Assembly (NCBI GenBank): GCA_027490725.1
Contig: JAIXXN010000014.1
Location: 1 to 64,000, forward strand
Origin: Oxalobacteraceae bacterium
GTDB lineage: Bacteria; Pseudomonadota; Gammaproteobacteria; Burkholderiales; Burkholderiaceae_D
Reading direction: 5' to 3'
DNA length: 64,000 nucleotides
The notes below the pieces were generated by a model, which saw only the letters and a program-made list of their open reading frames with translations, had not been told where the DNA came from and made no database searches. This document shows, piece by piece, positions 36,098 to 47,412 of the stretch (position 1 is the stretch's first letter; each line of letters begins with the position of its first letter). Made by a program: the position numbers and the translations under genes.

Positions 36098-37042
36098 CTA
36101 TGCCGACGGTGCAAGCTTGCGCTGACGCTCCTCGCGCGGGGTATTGCCGAACAGGGCGCCAAAGGCCGTGGAAAAATGCGAGCCGGAGGAGAAACCGCAC
36201 ATCAGCCCTACTTGCACAATCGAATGATTAGTTTCCAGCAGCAATTGGCGGGCGCGCTGCAAGCGCAGCTCCAGATAGTAGCGCGACGGCAGGCTGCCCA
36301 GATACTGCTTGAACAGGCGCTCCAGCTGGCGCCGCGACAGCCCCACCAGATTGGCAATGTCGTCGGTCGACAGCGGCTCTTCCAGATTGGTCTCCATCAG
36401 CGTCACCGCTTCGGACAGGCGCGGCTGCAAAGCGCCAAAACGCGCCTGCAAGGCCACCCGCTGCCGCTCGTCATGGCCGCGCACCCGTTCCACGCACAGG
36501 CTTTCCTTGATGCTGGCCTGCAGCGTGGCACCAAATAGCGCTTCAATCAGCGTCAGCGAAAAATCGATACTGGCGGCACCACCGCAGCAGCTCAGGTGAC
36601 GCCCATCGAGGGCAAACAGATTCGGCGTGAGCACAGCGCGCTCGTGAAAGCTTTCCGTTTCCGCGTACAGCGACCACGGCAGCGCTATCTTCACCCCCGC
36701 CATCGCCCCCGCAGCAGCCAGCCATAGCACCCCCGCCCCGACGCCGCCCCAGTAATCGGCCGAACGGCAGCGCTCGATCACCGCGCGGATCAGTTCCGGC
36801 GCCAGCGGGGCCTGCTGCTCGTCCGCCACCAGCAGCGCGATATGCCAGCCCGGCTGGGCCAGCACCACCTGCGTCGGCGTCATGATTTCCAGATGCAGCG
36901 CCTCGCGCCCCAGCGTGCTGGCGGCCAGTCGTAAAGGCTGCACCAGTCCGGCCCAGCTAATGGCGTCGGCCTCGCCTGCATTGACCAGCAACATGCGCAG
37001 CGGCCGTTGTCTGGCCAGCGCAGCAAGGGTTTCGAATGACAT
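36098..37042 (-). CDS. argR: AraC/GlxA-family regulator, ArgR-like (Pseudomonas type)
   Basis: 314 residues: an N-terminal DJ-1/GATase-like sensor domain (about 15-185) and a C-terminal AraC double helix-turn-helix (about 205-305, DDIANLVGLSRRQLERLFKQYLG and GFSSGSHFSTAFGALFGNTPREE). This is the architecture of Pseudomonas ArgR, the activator of the aru operon, and it sits directly upstream of astC. At the elbow where GATases carry a nucleophilic Cys it has Ala (GVGAGVLWLA), so the domain is a ligand sensor and not an enzyme. It begins 12 bases after a DMT transporter gene, probably in one transcript. The symbol is by analogy. Confidence 0.8.
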   Translation of the reverse strand: MSFETLAALARQRPLRMLLVNAGEADAISWAGLVQPLRLAASTLGREALHLEIMTPTQVVLAQPGWHIALLVADEQQAPLAPELIRAVIERCRSADYWGGVGAGVLWLAAAGAMAGVKIALPWSLYAETESFHERAVLTPNLFALDGRHLSCCGGAASIDFSLTLIEALFGATLQASIKESLCVERVRGHDERQRVALQARFGALQPRLSEAVTLMETNLEEPLSTDDIANLVGLSRRQLERLFKQYLGSLPSRYYLELRLQRARQLLLETNHSIVQVGLMCGFSSGSHFSTAFGALFGNTPREERQRKLAPSA

Positions 37043-37054
37043 CGCGGTGCGCGC

Positions 37055-37978
37055 TTATTCCGGTGCCAGCGCAGCGGCCGGACGTTGGGTACTCCACTGG
37101 CTGACGATCATGCCCGCAATCAGCAAGCCAGCGCCCAGCAGGCCATTCCAGGCCAGCGTCTCGCCCAGCCAGAAGTAGGCGAAGATCGCCGCGCAGCCCG
37201 GTTCAAAGGCATAGATCACCGCCGCCTCGTTGGCCGTGCTGTGGCTCTGCCCCCACGTTTGCAGCGAAATAATCGCAGCCGTCGCCACCGTGCCCAGATA
37301 CAGCAGATTCCAGCCGTAGGTCTGCAGCGCGGTGCGAATGTAGGCTATGTAATTTGGCAACTCCTCGGCCTGCTCGGCCGTCCCCAGCGGCACTTCGCGG
37401 ATCAGCAGCCAGATCGCCGCGCACAGCGCCACGGTCACGATTTGTGCCGCCGTCAGCGTCATCAGGCGTTCCACCTTACGGGTGGTGGTTTCCATCAGCT
37501 TCACATAGATGCCGAAGAACAGCGCGCACAGCAGCGCCAGCGTATCGCCATGCCCCCAGTTGAAGCTGCCTTCCCAGCACAGCGCGAACAGGCCGGCCAG
37601 CGCCAGTACCAGCGCAACCATGATGCGGCGCTCCAGTTTAGCGCCCAGCAGCACACCCAGCAGCGGTGGCACCATCACATTCAGACCGGTCACGAAAGCG
37701 TTGCGGTTAGAGCTGGTCAGCGCCAGCCCCTCGATCTGGAACACGTAGCACAGAAACAACACCCCACCCGCCATGGCACCCCAGCCGAGGTCGCGCGCGC
37801 GGGCCCGCCACAGAAATGGCAGCAGCAGGACGCTGGCCAGCGCAAAGCGGCACAACACGATCCAGCTGGCAGACAGGGTGCCCGTCATGTCCTTCATTGC
37901 AGGGAAAGTCGTCCCCCAGACCAGGGTGACGATGAGTAAAGCGATAATGCCTCGCAAGTGTTGTGACATCTGTGGCAA
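37055..37978 (-). CDS. EamA/DMT superfamily transporter upstream of argR
   Basis: Inner-membrane protein, 307 residues, ten predicted segments in two EamA repeats (LVWGTTFPAMKDM in the first, YAFEPGCAAIFAYFWLGE in the second). A likely exporter of a small metabolite. It ends 12 bases before the ArgR-like regulator and is divergent from a MarR gene 69 bases away. The linkage hints at an amino-acid or arginine-related substrate, but that is inference only. Confidence 0.85.
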   Translation of the reverse strand: MPQMSQHLRGIIALLIVTLVWGTTFPAMKDMTGTLSASWIVLCRFALASVLLLPFLWRARARDLGWGAMAGGVLFLCYVFQIEGLALTSSNRNAFVTGLNVMVPPLLGVLLGAKLERRIMVALVLALAGLFALCWEGSFNWGHGDTLALLCALFFGIYVKLMETTTRKVERLMTLTAAQIVTVALCAAIWLLIREVPLGTAEQAEELPNYIAYIRTALQTYGWNLLYLGTVATAAIISLQTWGQSHSTANEAAVIYAFEPGCAAIFAYFWLGETLAWNGLLGAGLLIAGMIVSQWSTQRPAAALAPE

Positions 37979-38033
37979 CCCATAAGAACGGAGTCAACAT
38001 TGTACGCCGCAGCGTTTCACTTGGCGATGCGGC

Positions 38034-38039
38034 TATAAT
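38034..38039 (+). promoter_or_regulatory. TATAAT box very close to the marR start
   Basis: A perfect TATAAT lies only eight bases before the ATG at 38048. If used, transcription would begin at or next to the start codon and give a leaderless or nearly leaderless mRNA; no clear ribosome binding site is seen. The -35 region is weak. Confidence 0.35.
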
Positions 38040-38047
38040 CATGGCCT

Positions 38048-38521
38048 ATGGGTGAACGATTCTTGAAGAGCATCCGGCTACTGGCCGAATGTATGCAGGG
38101 CTATGAACGCCTCTCTGGCTGCTATGTGCGCCAGAGCGGTCTGACGCATGCCCAGTTCGACATTATCGCCACACTGGGCAATACGGTCGGCATGAGCTAC
38201 AAGGAACTGGGCGATAAAACCCTGATTACCAAGGGCACGCTGACCGGTGTAATCGAACGGCTGGAGCAGAAAGGGCTGGTAGAACGTCAGCGCAGCGACT
38301 GCGATAAACGTTCTTTCTTCGTCCGCCTGACGGCCGAAGGCGAACAGACGTTTGCCTGCGCTTTCCCCCTCGTCGTGCAGCAAAGCAGTAAAGCGTTTGC
38401 CCACTACAGCGAGGAAGATTTCAGTGCGCTCGAAGCCAGTCTGGGCGCTCTCAAGGCGGCCATTACGGCCAGCTTGCAGGAATGTCCGTCCACCCCTGAC
38501 TCAACCAAGGAAAACATTTGA
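38048..38521 (+). CDS. MarR family transcriptional regulator
   Basis: 157 residues, winged-helix dimer. The DNA-binding core spans about residues 35-105 (AQFDIIATLG, MSYKELGDKTLITKGTLTG, RLEQKGLVER, with SDCDKRSFFVRLT as the wing). Such proteins usually repress a divergent gene; here that is the DMT transporter at 37055-37978, 69 bases away. The ligand is unknown. Its stop codon overlaps the start of the next gene. Confidence 0.88.
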   Translation: MGERFLKSIRLLAECMQGYERLSGCYVRQSGLTHAQFDIIATLGNTVGMSYKELGDKTLITKGTLTGVIERLEQKGLVERQRSDCDKRSFFVRLTAEGEQTFACAFPLVVQQSSKAFAHYSEEDFSALEASLGALKAAITASLQECPSTPDSTKENI

Positions 38522-38799
38522 AAACGACTCTGCTCGACGGCAAAAAGCCGGCCAAATTCGACAAACACATCATCGGCAATCTGCTGCTGAATCAAGCTAC
38601 GCCAGACGAAGTGCGTCAGGAAAAACTGCTGATCGGCGTACGCAACGAAGCCGGTGACATCTACCGCCTGATCGGCGCGACCAAACCGAACAGCTTCATG
38701 AACGCCGTCGAAGAACTGGGCGAACTCGGTCTGATCGACGAACTGCAGGACAGCGACGACCCGCAGGATGGCTACGACGCCATCTTCCGCGAAGTCTAA
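38518..38799 (+). CDS. Conserved hypothetical protein, 93 residues, TTG start
   Basis: Starts with TTG at 38518, preceded by AAGG at correct spacing and overlapping the MarR stop (TTGA), so translation is coupled to marR. The sequence is polar and acidic at the C-terminus (LQDSDDPQDGYDAIFREV), with no membrane segment and no motif I recognise. A small cytosolic protein of unknown role. Confidence 0.65.
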   Translation: MKTTLLDGKKPAKFDKHIIGNLLLNQATPDEVRQEKLLIGVRNEAGDIYRLIGATKPNSFMNAVEELGELGLIDELQDSDDPQDGYDAIFREV

Positions 38800-38808
38800 G
38801 CCTGCCGC

Positions 38809-39504
38809 TTAGGCATCCTCCGGAATATTGTGCTCGGCGCGCCAGCTTTTCAGCAGCACGCCGCGCCGCACCGGATAGCGTTGCTCCAGCGCCTGCACGG
38901 CAGTGATACGGTCGATGCGGAAATGGCGGTAGCCGGAGCGTAACTCGCACCACGCCGCCAGCAAACGGCAGCCCTGCAGAAACGCCAGGGCAAACGGCCA
39001 CACAACGCGTTGCGTGGGACGGCCCTGCTCATCCTGATACGACAATTGCAAACGCTGCTGGTAGCGGATCGCTTCCCGCACCGGCTGCACGTGTACATCG
39101 CTGACGCTAGCGGCATCCGGGCCTAGCGGCACCCACAGACTGGTCTCCGCCATATCGTCGCGTAAATCACGCGGCGTGGCAGCCGCGATGCGCGCCAGCG
39201 CACTACTGGCGGCCACGGCGAGCGCCGCATCGCCCTGTCGCCGCACCCAACGCGCGCCCAGCACCAGCGCTTCCAGCTCATCGGTATTAAACATCAGCGG
39301 CGGCAGAAAGCTGCCCGGCTTGAGACGATAGCCAATCCCCGCCTCGCCTTCGAGCGGTGCACCGAGTTCCCCCAGCGTTTTGATGTCACGATAAATCGTC
39401 CGCTCCGACACGCCGAGCTGCTCGGCCAGTCGCGCCGCCGTGACGGGATGACGGTAGCCGCGCAAGGTATCCATCAGCACAAATAAACGGCCACTCCGGC
39501 TCAT
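38809..39504 (-). CDS. HTH/WYL-domain transcriptional regulator (YafY-like)
   Basis: 231 residues: an N-terminal HTH_11 helix-turn-helix (residues 1-60, LAEQLGVSERTIYRDIKTL) and a WYL-type effector domain from about 135 on, where the WYL motif is replaced by WPFALAFLQGCRLLAAWC. WYL regulators often sense small ligands or nucleic acids. It converges on the 93-residue gene and lies downstream of the secF terminator, so it is an independent unit. Confidence 0.87.
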   Translation of the reverse strand: MSRSGRLFVLMDTLRGYRHPVTAARLAEQLGVSERTIYRDIKTLGELGAPLEGEAGIGYRLKPGSFLPPLMFNTDELEALVLGARWVRRQGDAALAVAASSALARIAAATPRDLRDDMAETSLWVPLGPDAASVSDVHVQPVREAIRYQQRLQLSYQDEQGRPTQRVVWPFALAFLQGCRLLAAWCELRSGYRHFRIDRITAVQALEQRYPVRRGVLLKSWRAEHNIPEDA

Positions 39505-39527
39505 CGCCCCTCCTTTTTTAAAGCCCC

Positions 39528-39567
39528 AAAAAAAATCCCCCGGTGAACTGTGCGCTCAGCGGGGGAT
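39528..39567 (-). terminator. Rho-independent terminator of the yajC-secD-secF operon
   Basis: On the minus strand ATCCCCC pairs with GGGGGAT around a 19-nt loop that has some internal pairing, then eight consecutive T follow. It lies 18 bases after the secF stop codon. Confidence 0.85.
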
Positions 39568-39585
39568 GTCTGCTACCGTGGGCGT

Positions 39586-40608
39586 TTAGACTACTGCGCC
39601 GTCGGTTTCATCTTTCTCTTTGACCGGCTTGATCAGATCTTCGCGTTTCACGCCCAGCCACATCGCTACTGCAGCAGCAACGAAGACCGAGGAGTAGATA
39701 CCGAAGCAGATACCGATGGTCAGCGCCATTGCGAAGAAGTGCAGCGTCGGGCCACCGAGGAACAGCATCGACAGCACCATCATCTGCGTGCAACCGTGGG
39801 TGATGATGGTACGCGAGATGGTCGAGGTGATCGCGTTGTCGATCACTTCCTGCACCGAAGCTTTACGCTGCTTGCGGAAGTTCTCGCGGATCCGGTCGAA
39901 AATCACCACCGATTCATTCACCGAGTAACCCAGCACAGCCAGCACACCGGCCAGCACGGTCAGCGAGAACTCCCACTGGAAGAAGGCGAAGAAGCCCAGA
40001 ATGATCACCACGTCGTGCAAGTTCGCGACGATAGCGGCCACCGCGAATTTCCATTCGAAGCGAATCGCCAGATAGATCATCACGCCAACCACCACGGCCA
40101 GCAGCGCTTTCAGACCATTCTCGGTCAGCTCGTCACCCACCTGCGGGCCAACGAACTCCACCTTTTGCAGTGCTACCGCTTCGGCACCCGCCGTATCGGC
40201 ACAGCTCTGTTTGACCACGTGCTCGCCCTTGGCGGTCACGGTATCGATCTGCTTCAGACTACCGCTTTCGGCTTTGCACAGTGCCTCGAAGACCTGCGAC
40301 GATGCATCTTTTGCCGAAATATTCTTCACCACCGGCAGACGCAACATCACGTCGTGCGCGGTGCCGAAGCTGGTCGCCTCAGGCTGTTCGTAACCGATCT
40401 TCTCTAGCGTGCTGCGGATCCGTTCCAGATTCGCAGCTTGCTCGTAGCGCAGTTCCATCACCGTCCCGCCCGTGAACTCCACCGAAAAGTGCAGTCCCTT
40501 TTGGACCAGGAAGAACACGGCTGCGACGAAGGTCAACGCTGAAACCAGGTTGAACACGAGCGCATGGCGCATGAACGGGATGTCTTTTTTAATGCGGAAA
40601 AATTCCAT
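39586..40608 (-). CDS. secF: Protein translocase subunit SecF
   Basis: Inner-membrane subunit of the SecDF complex, which uses the proton gradient to complete export of proteins through SecYEG. 340 residues with six membrane segments. FTGGTVMELRY marks the first periplasmic domain, and VLGYSVNESVVIFDRIRENFR is the conserved SecF signature. Directly follows secD (25 bases). Slightly longer than the E. coli protein because of a larger periplasmic loop. Confidence 0.97.
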   Translation of the reverse strand: MEFFRIKKDIPFMRHALVFNLVSALTFVAAVFFLVQKGLHFSVEFTGGTVMELRYEQAANLERIRSTLEKIGYEQPEATSFGTAHDVMLRLPVVKNISAKDASSQVFEALCKAESGSLKQIDTVTAKGEHVVKQSCADTAGAEAVALQKVEFVGPQVGDELTENGLKALLAVVVGVMIYLAIRFEWKFAVAAIVANLHDVVIILGFFAFFQWEFSLTVLAGVLAVLGYSVNESVVIFDRIRENFRKQRKASVQEVIDNAITSTISRTIITHGCTQMMVLSMLFLGGPTLHFFAMALTIGICFGIYSSVFVAAAVAMWLGVKREDLIKPVKEKDETDGAVV

Positions 40609-40633
40609 GATTACAGTCCCTGATTATCTCTGA

Positions 40634-42496
40634 CTATTTCTGACCCGGTACCCAGACGGTACCGATGGCGATCGATTGCAGCTTTTTCTTACGGCCGTAC
40701 CACAGGTTCACCACACCGCGCGAAACAAACACGGCCGAGAACATGGAGGTCAGAATACCCAGCGTATGGACCACGGCGAAGCCGCGTACCGGACCGGAAC
40801 CGAATGCCCACAGTGCCACACCGACGATCAGGGTGGTCACGTTGGAGTCGATAATGGTGGCCCAGGCGCGCTCGAAACCGGCAGCAATCGCGGCCTGCGG
40901 CGAAGCACCCGAACGCAGCTCTTCACGTACCCGTTCGTTAATCAGCACGTTGGAGTCAATTGCCATACCGAGCGCCAGCGCAATAGCGGCCATACCCGGC
41001 AGCGTCAGCGTCGCCTGCATCAGCGACAGCAGCGCGACCAGCAACAGCAGGTTGACGCCCAGCGCCAGCACACTGAAGAAGCCGAACATCATGTAGTAGA
41101 CCAGCATGAACACGGCAATCGCAGCAAAGCCGTACATGGTCGAGTGCATACCTTTGGCGATGTTCTCGGCACCCAGTGCCGGGCCAATGGTACGTTCTTC
41201 GATCACTTCCATCGGTGCCGACAGGGCGCCGGAGCGCAGCAGCAGCGATAGTTCAGCCGAATTCTCGGCATTGCCCATCCCGGTGATCTGGAAGCTGCTA
41301 CCAAACTCACTCTGGATGGTGGCAACCGACAGCACTTCCGGTTTGCCTTTTTCGAACAGCACAATCGCCATACGCTTGCCGACGTTATCGCGGGTCAGGT
41401 CACGCATTCTGCGGCCACCATCGCCGTTCAGGGTGATGCTCACGGCCGGTTGCTGATTCTGGTCGAAAGTCGCCGTGGCGCTGGAGATGTAATCACCAGT
41501 AATCACCACGTCTTTGCTCAGCACCACAGGTACGTTACGCCCGACGGTGAACAATTCCGAGTTGTAGGGAATGGCCGCCGACAATTCAGTGCCCGGGGTA
41601 ATCGAGTCATCCGTCATGCGCACTTCCAGCGTCGCGGTACGGCCGATCACGGCACGCGCGCGCGCCACATCCTGCACACCCGGCAGCTGCACCACGATGC
41701 GGTCAGGGCCTTGCTGCTGGATCACCGGTTCCGCCACGCCCAGTTCGTTCACACGCTTGGACAGGGTGGCAATATTCTGTTTGACGCCATCGTCGATGGT
41801 CTGTTTCAGCGCCACCGGTTTCAGCGTTACCGTGGTTTTCAGGGCATCGCCCTCGCCGCTATCGACGAACAGCAGATCGGCTAGCTGGCCTTGCAGCACG
41901 TCTTTCGCCTTCTGGCGGGTCGCATCGTCACGGAAGCGGATTTCGATCCCGTCGCCAACGCGGTCAATACCAGCGTGACGCACATTCTTGTCGCGCAACT
42001 GGCTACGCGCGGCGGCCTGAATACCCTGCACGCGCTTGTTCAGCACGGCCTTGGTATCGACTTGCATCAGGAAGTGCACACCACCGCGCAAGTCCAGACC
42101 GAGGTACATCGGCAGGGCGTGCAGCGATTGCATCCATTTCGGGGTATCCGATTGCAGATTCAGGGCGACCAGATAGGTCGGATCGGCCGGATCGGCGTTC
42201 AGACCTTTTTCCAGCACCGACTTGGCGCGGAACTGGATATCGGGATCGGCAAAGCGGGCGCGTACGGACGCGTAGGTGCCGGTGCCGTCGAACGCAATGC
42301 CATTGTTGGCAATGTTCGCAGCTTTCAGCACTTCGTCCACTTTGGCCACCATTTCGGCCGACATCTTGACGGTGGATTTACCACTCGTCACTTGAACCGC
42401 AGGCGACTGGCCGAAGTAGTTGGGCGCAGTAAACAGTGCGCCCAGCAGCACAGCCGCGAGGATCAGTATGTATTTCCAGAGGGGGTAGCGATTCAT
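40634..42496 (-). CDS. secD: Protein translocase subunit SecD
   Basis: Partner of SecF, 620 residues, six membrane segments with a large periplasmic P1 domain between the first two. LGLDLRGGVHFLMQVD, the G-IEIRF-like segment and GMAIDSNVLINERVREELR are family hallmarks. The start is set at the ATG at 42496 (MNRYPLWKY), since the twelve extra in-frame residues upstream are not family-like. Sits between yajC and secF in the normal order. Confidence 0.97.
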   Translation of the reverse strand: MNRYPLWKYILILAAVLLGALFTAPNYFGQSPAVQVTSGKSTVKMSAEMVAKVDEVLKAANIANNGIAFDGTGTYASVRARFADPDIQFRAKSVLEKGLNADPADPTYLVALNLQSDTPKWMQSLHALPMYLGLDLRGGVHFLMQVDTKAVLNKRVQGIQAAARSQLRDKNVRHAGIDRVGDGIEIRFRDDATRQKAKDVLQGQLADLLFVDSGEGDALKTTVTLKPVALKQTIDDGVKQNIATLSKRVNELGVAEPVIQQQGPDRIVVQLPGVQDVARARAVIGRTATLEVRMTDDSITPGTELSAAIPYNSELFTVGRNVPVVLSKDVVITGDYISSATATFDQNQQPAVSITLNGDGGRRMRDLTRDNVGKRMAIVLFEKGKPEVLSVATIQSEFGSSFQITGMGNAENSAELSLLLRSGALSAPMEVIEERTIGPALGAENIAKGMHSTMYGFAAIAVFMLVYYMMFGFFSVLALGVNLLLLVALLSLMQATLTLPGMAAIALALGMAIDSNVLINERVREELRSGASPQAAIAAGFERAWATIIDSNVTTLIVGVALWAFGSGPVRGFAVVHTLGILTSMFSAVFVSRGVVNLWYGRKKKLQSIAIGTVWVPGQK

Positions 42497-42554
42497 ATTT
42501 TCAACGTTGTAGTGTGGCGTTGGATACAACACGGCCCCTGAGGGCCGTAGGCAA

Positions 42555-42890
42555 TTACAGCGCCTTCAGCGTGCCCTTAGGCAGCAGCATGGTGACGGAG
42601 TTTTTCTGCACCACCAGTTCGGCGCCGCTCGACACTTCCAGCGTCACGTACAGGTCGGTCACTTTGGTGACTTTGCCCAGCACGCCACCAGCGGTCACGA
42701 CTTCGTCGCCCTTGGCCAGTGCGTCCATCATGGCTTTCTGTTCTTTTGCGCGCTTCTGCTGAGGACGGATCATCAGGAAATACATCGCAACGAACATCAG
42801 GATCAGCGGCAGGAAGCTGCTGACATTACCGCCCAGGCCGAGTGCGTCGAGCGGGGAAGCGGATTGGGCATAAGCGTTAGAAATGAACAC
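42555..42890 (-). CDS. yajC: Preprotein translocase accessory subunit YajC
   Basis: 111 residues with one membrane segment (about residues 24-42, FLPLILMFVAMYFLMIRPQ) and the conserved RPQQKRAKEQ and GDEVVTAGG motifs. Forms part of the SecDF-YajC complex. First of the three sec genes, 126 bases after tgt. Confidence 0.97.
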   Translation of the reverse strand: MFISNAYAQSASPLDALGLGGNVSSFLPLILMFVAMYFLMIRPQQKRAKEQKAMMDALAKGDEVVTAGGVLGKVTKVTDLYVTLEVSSGAELVVQKNSVTMLLPKGTLKAL

Positions 42891-43016
42891 AGGTGACTCC
42901 GGTAATAGTTAAAAAAATAGCGCTGTATTCTAGCACTGGCCGGGAGGCGCTACGACTTCCGACCATATGGGCGACATAAATCTTTTTACAAGACTCAACA
43001 TTCAATAACTTGTTGT

Positions 43017-45199
<2,183 letters not shown>

Positions 45200-45318
45200 A
45201 AGCGGCAGACTTCTGGAAACTGTTAACAAAAATACGGGTAGGCCCGGATACGGTGCTAGCCTTACAATACTGGCGGCCAACCCTCTATTTTACGCTAGCG
45301 CCCGAAAATTGCTCGAAT

Positions 45319-47409
45319 ATGCCAGTTGCAAGTCCAAAATCCGGCTCCACCGCCAGTCCCAAAGCGGTCCGTAAAACCGTCAGTCCGCAAGCGCGGCTGG
45401 CCAAGCTCGGCCTGCATACCGACATGGATCTGGTGCTGCATCTACCGATGCGCTACGAAGATGAGACGCAAGTCATCAGCATCGAAGAGGCCTGCCTGCA
45501 CGGCGGCGAAACCTCGCAAGTAGAAGGCGTGGTGGTCAAGAACGAGATCGCTTTCAAACCGCGTCGCCAGTTGCTGGTGCATATTGCCGACGAGACGGGC
45601 GACCTGCAACTGCGCTTCATGAACTTTTACGGCAGTCAGGTAAAGCAGCTGGCCGAAGGTACGCGGGTGCGCGCGCGCGGCGAACTGAAACACGGCTTCT
45701 TCGGCGCCGAAATGGTGCACCCGAACTACAAGGTCATCAACGAAGGCGCACCACTGCCGACTTCGCTGACGCCGGTCTATCCGTCCGGTGAAGGACTATC
45801 CCAGCCGATACTGCGGCGCGCTATCGGCGACGCCATGAAACGCATCGACTGGACCGACACCCTGCCGGCGCCACTGCGTCAGCGCATGCAACTGAGCGAT
45901 TTCGAACCGGCCGTGAAGCTGCTGCACTATCCACCCCAGCAGGTCGATGAACACGCGCTGGCAGATCGCTCGCATCCCGCCTGGACGCGCATGAAGTTCG
46001 ACGAACTGCTGGCGCAGCAGCTGTCACTGAAACGCGCCCAGCGTGCCCGGCGCGCCAAAGGTGCGGCAATCCTCGATGTGATTGGCGATCTGACGGAACG
46101 CTTTCAGGCCAGTCTGCCGTTCAAACTGACGGGTGCCCAGCAACGCGTGCTCAACGAAATTCGCGCCGACCTGCGCCATCCTTACCCGATGCAGCGGCTG
46201 CTGCAGGGCGATGTAGGCAGCGGCAAAACCGTGGTCTCGGCACTGGCAGCCACGCAGGCCATCGACAGCGGTTTTCAGGCCGCGCTGATGGCGCCGACGG
46301 AAATTCTGGCCGACCAGCACTTCCGCAAGATCGCCGCGTGGATGGAACCACTGGGCGTGAAAGTGGCATGGTTGACGGGGAGCCTGAAGAAGAAGGACAA
46401 GCTGGCGGCCTATGCCATGATCGAATCGGGCGAAGCACAACTGGTTATCGGCACCCATGCGCTGATTCAGGACGCCGTCAATTTCGCCAACCTCGGGCTG
46501 GTAATCGTCGACGAACAGCACCGCTTCGGCGTGGGCCAGCGCCTGACCTTGCGCAACAAGGGCGTGGAAGGCGCCGTGCCGCACCAGCTGATGATGTCGG
46601 CCACGCCAATTCCGCGTACCCTGGCGATGACCTATTACGCCGATCTGGAAGTATCGGTGATCGACGAACTGCCGCCCGGGCGCAGCCCCATCGTCACCCG
46701 CGTGATCGACCAGAACCGCCGTGACGAAGTGATCGAGCGGGTCCATGCGGCCGCGCTGGAAGGACGGCAGATCTACTGGGTCTGCCCACTGATCGAAGAG
46801 TCGGAAGCGCTGCAACTGCAAACCGCCACCGACACCCACGCCCTGCTGGCAGAAGCCTTACCGGACCTGCAAGTGGGACTGGTGCATGGCCGCCTGAAAG
46901 CCGCCGAGAAGCAGCAAGTAATGGATGCCTTCAGCGCCAACCAGTTACAGGTACTGGTAGCGACCACCGTGATTGAAGTCGGGGTGGATGTCCCGAATGC
47001 CTCACTGATGGTAATCGAACACGCAGAACGTTTCGGCCTGTCGCAGCTACACCAGTTGCGCGGACGGGTGGGACGGGGATCAGCCGCCAGCGTTTGCCTG
47101 CTGCTGTATCAGGGGCCGCTGGGTGGCGTGGCCAAACAGCGCCTGATGACCATGCGTGAAACCACCGATGGCTTCGAAATCGCGCGACGCGATCTGGAGA
47201 TACGCGGCCCCGGGGAATTCCTCGGCGCGCGCCAGTCCGGGCAAGCCATGTTGCGCTTTGCCGATCTCGAGACCGATGGCTGGCTGGTGGATCAGGCGCG
47301 CGACGTGGCGCACGATCTGCTGCACGCCAACACGCCTGAAAAGGCCGCCACCGTGGAAGCGCATCTGGCCCGCTGGTTAGGCGGGCGCGAAGAATTCCTG
47401 AAGGTGTAA
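45319..47409 (+). CDS. recG: ATP-dependent DNA helicase RecG
   Basis: Branch-migration helicase that reverses stalled replication forks and processes Holliday junctions. 696 residues: an N-terminal wedge domain with OB fold (to about 190), then helicase domains with Walker A GDVGSGKT near residue 300, DEQHRFG as motif II, and the C-terminal HQLRGRVGRG motif VI and TRG-type region ending in GGREEFLKV. The ATG at 45319 is preferred over upstream in-frame codons; no strong ribosome binding site is seen. Confidence 0.96.
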   Translation: MPVASPKSGSTASPKAVRKTVSPQARLAKLGLHTDMDLVLHLPMRYEDETQVISIEEACLHGGETSQVEGVVVKNEIAFKPRRQLLVHIADETGDLQLRFMNFYGSQVKQLAEGTRVRARGELKHGFFGAEMVHPNYKVINEGAPLPTSLTPVYPSGEGLSQPILRRAIGDAMKRIDWTDTLPAPLRQRMQLSDFEPAVKLLHYPPQQVDEHALADRSHPAWTRMKFDELLAQQLSLKRAQRARRAKGAAILDVIGDLTERFQASLPFKLTGAQQRVLNEIRADLRHPYPMQRLLQGDVGSGKTVVSALAATQAIDSGFQAALMAPTEILADQHFRKIAAWMEPLGVKVAWLTGSLKKKDKLAAYAMIESGEAQLVIGTHALIQDAVNFANLGLVIVDEQHRFGVGQRLTLRNKGVEGAVPHQLMMSATPIPRTLAMTYYADLEVSVIDELPPGRSPIVTRVIDQNRRDEVIERVHAAALEGRQIYWVCPLIEESEALQLQTATDTHALLAEALPDLQVGLVHGRLKAAEKQQVMDAFSANQLQVLVATTVIEVGVDVPNASLMVIEHAERFGLSQLHQLRGRVGRGSAASVCLLLYQGPLGGVAKQRLMTMRETTDGFEIARRDLEIRGPGEFLGARQSGQAMLRFADLETDGWLVDQARDVAHDLLHANTPEKAATVEAHLARWLGGREEFLKV

Positions 47410-47412
47410 GGC

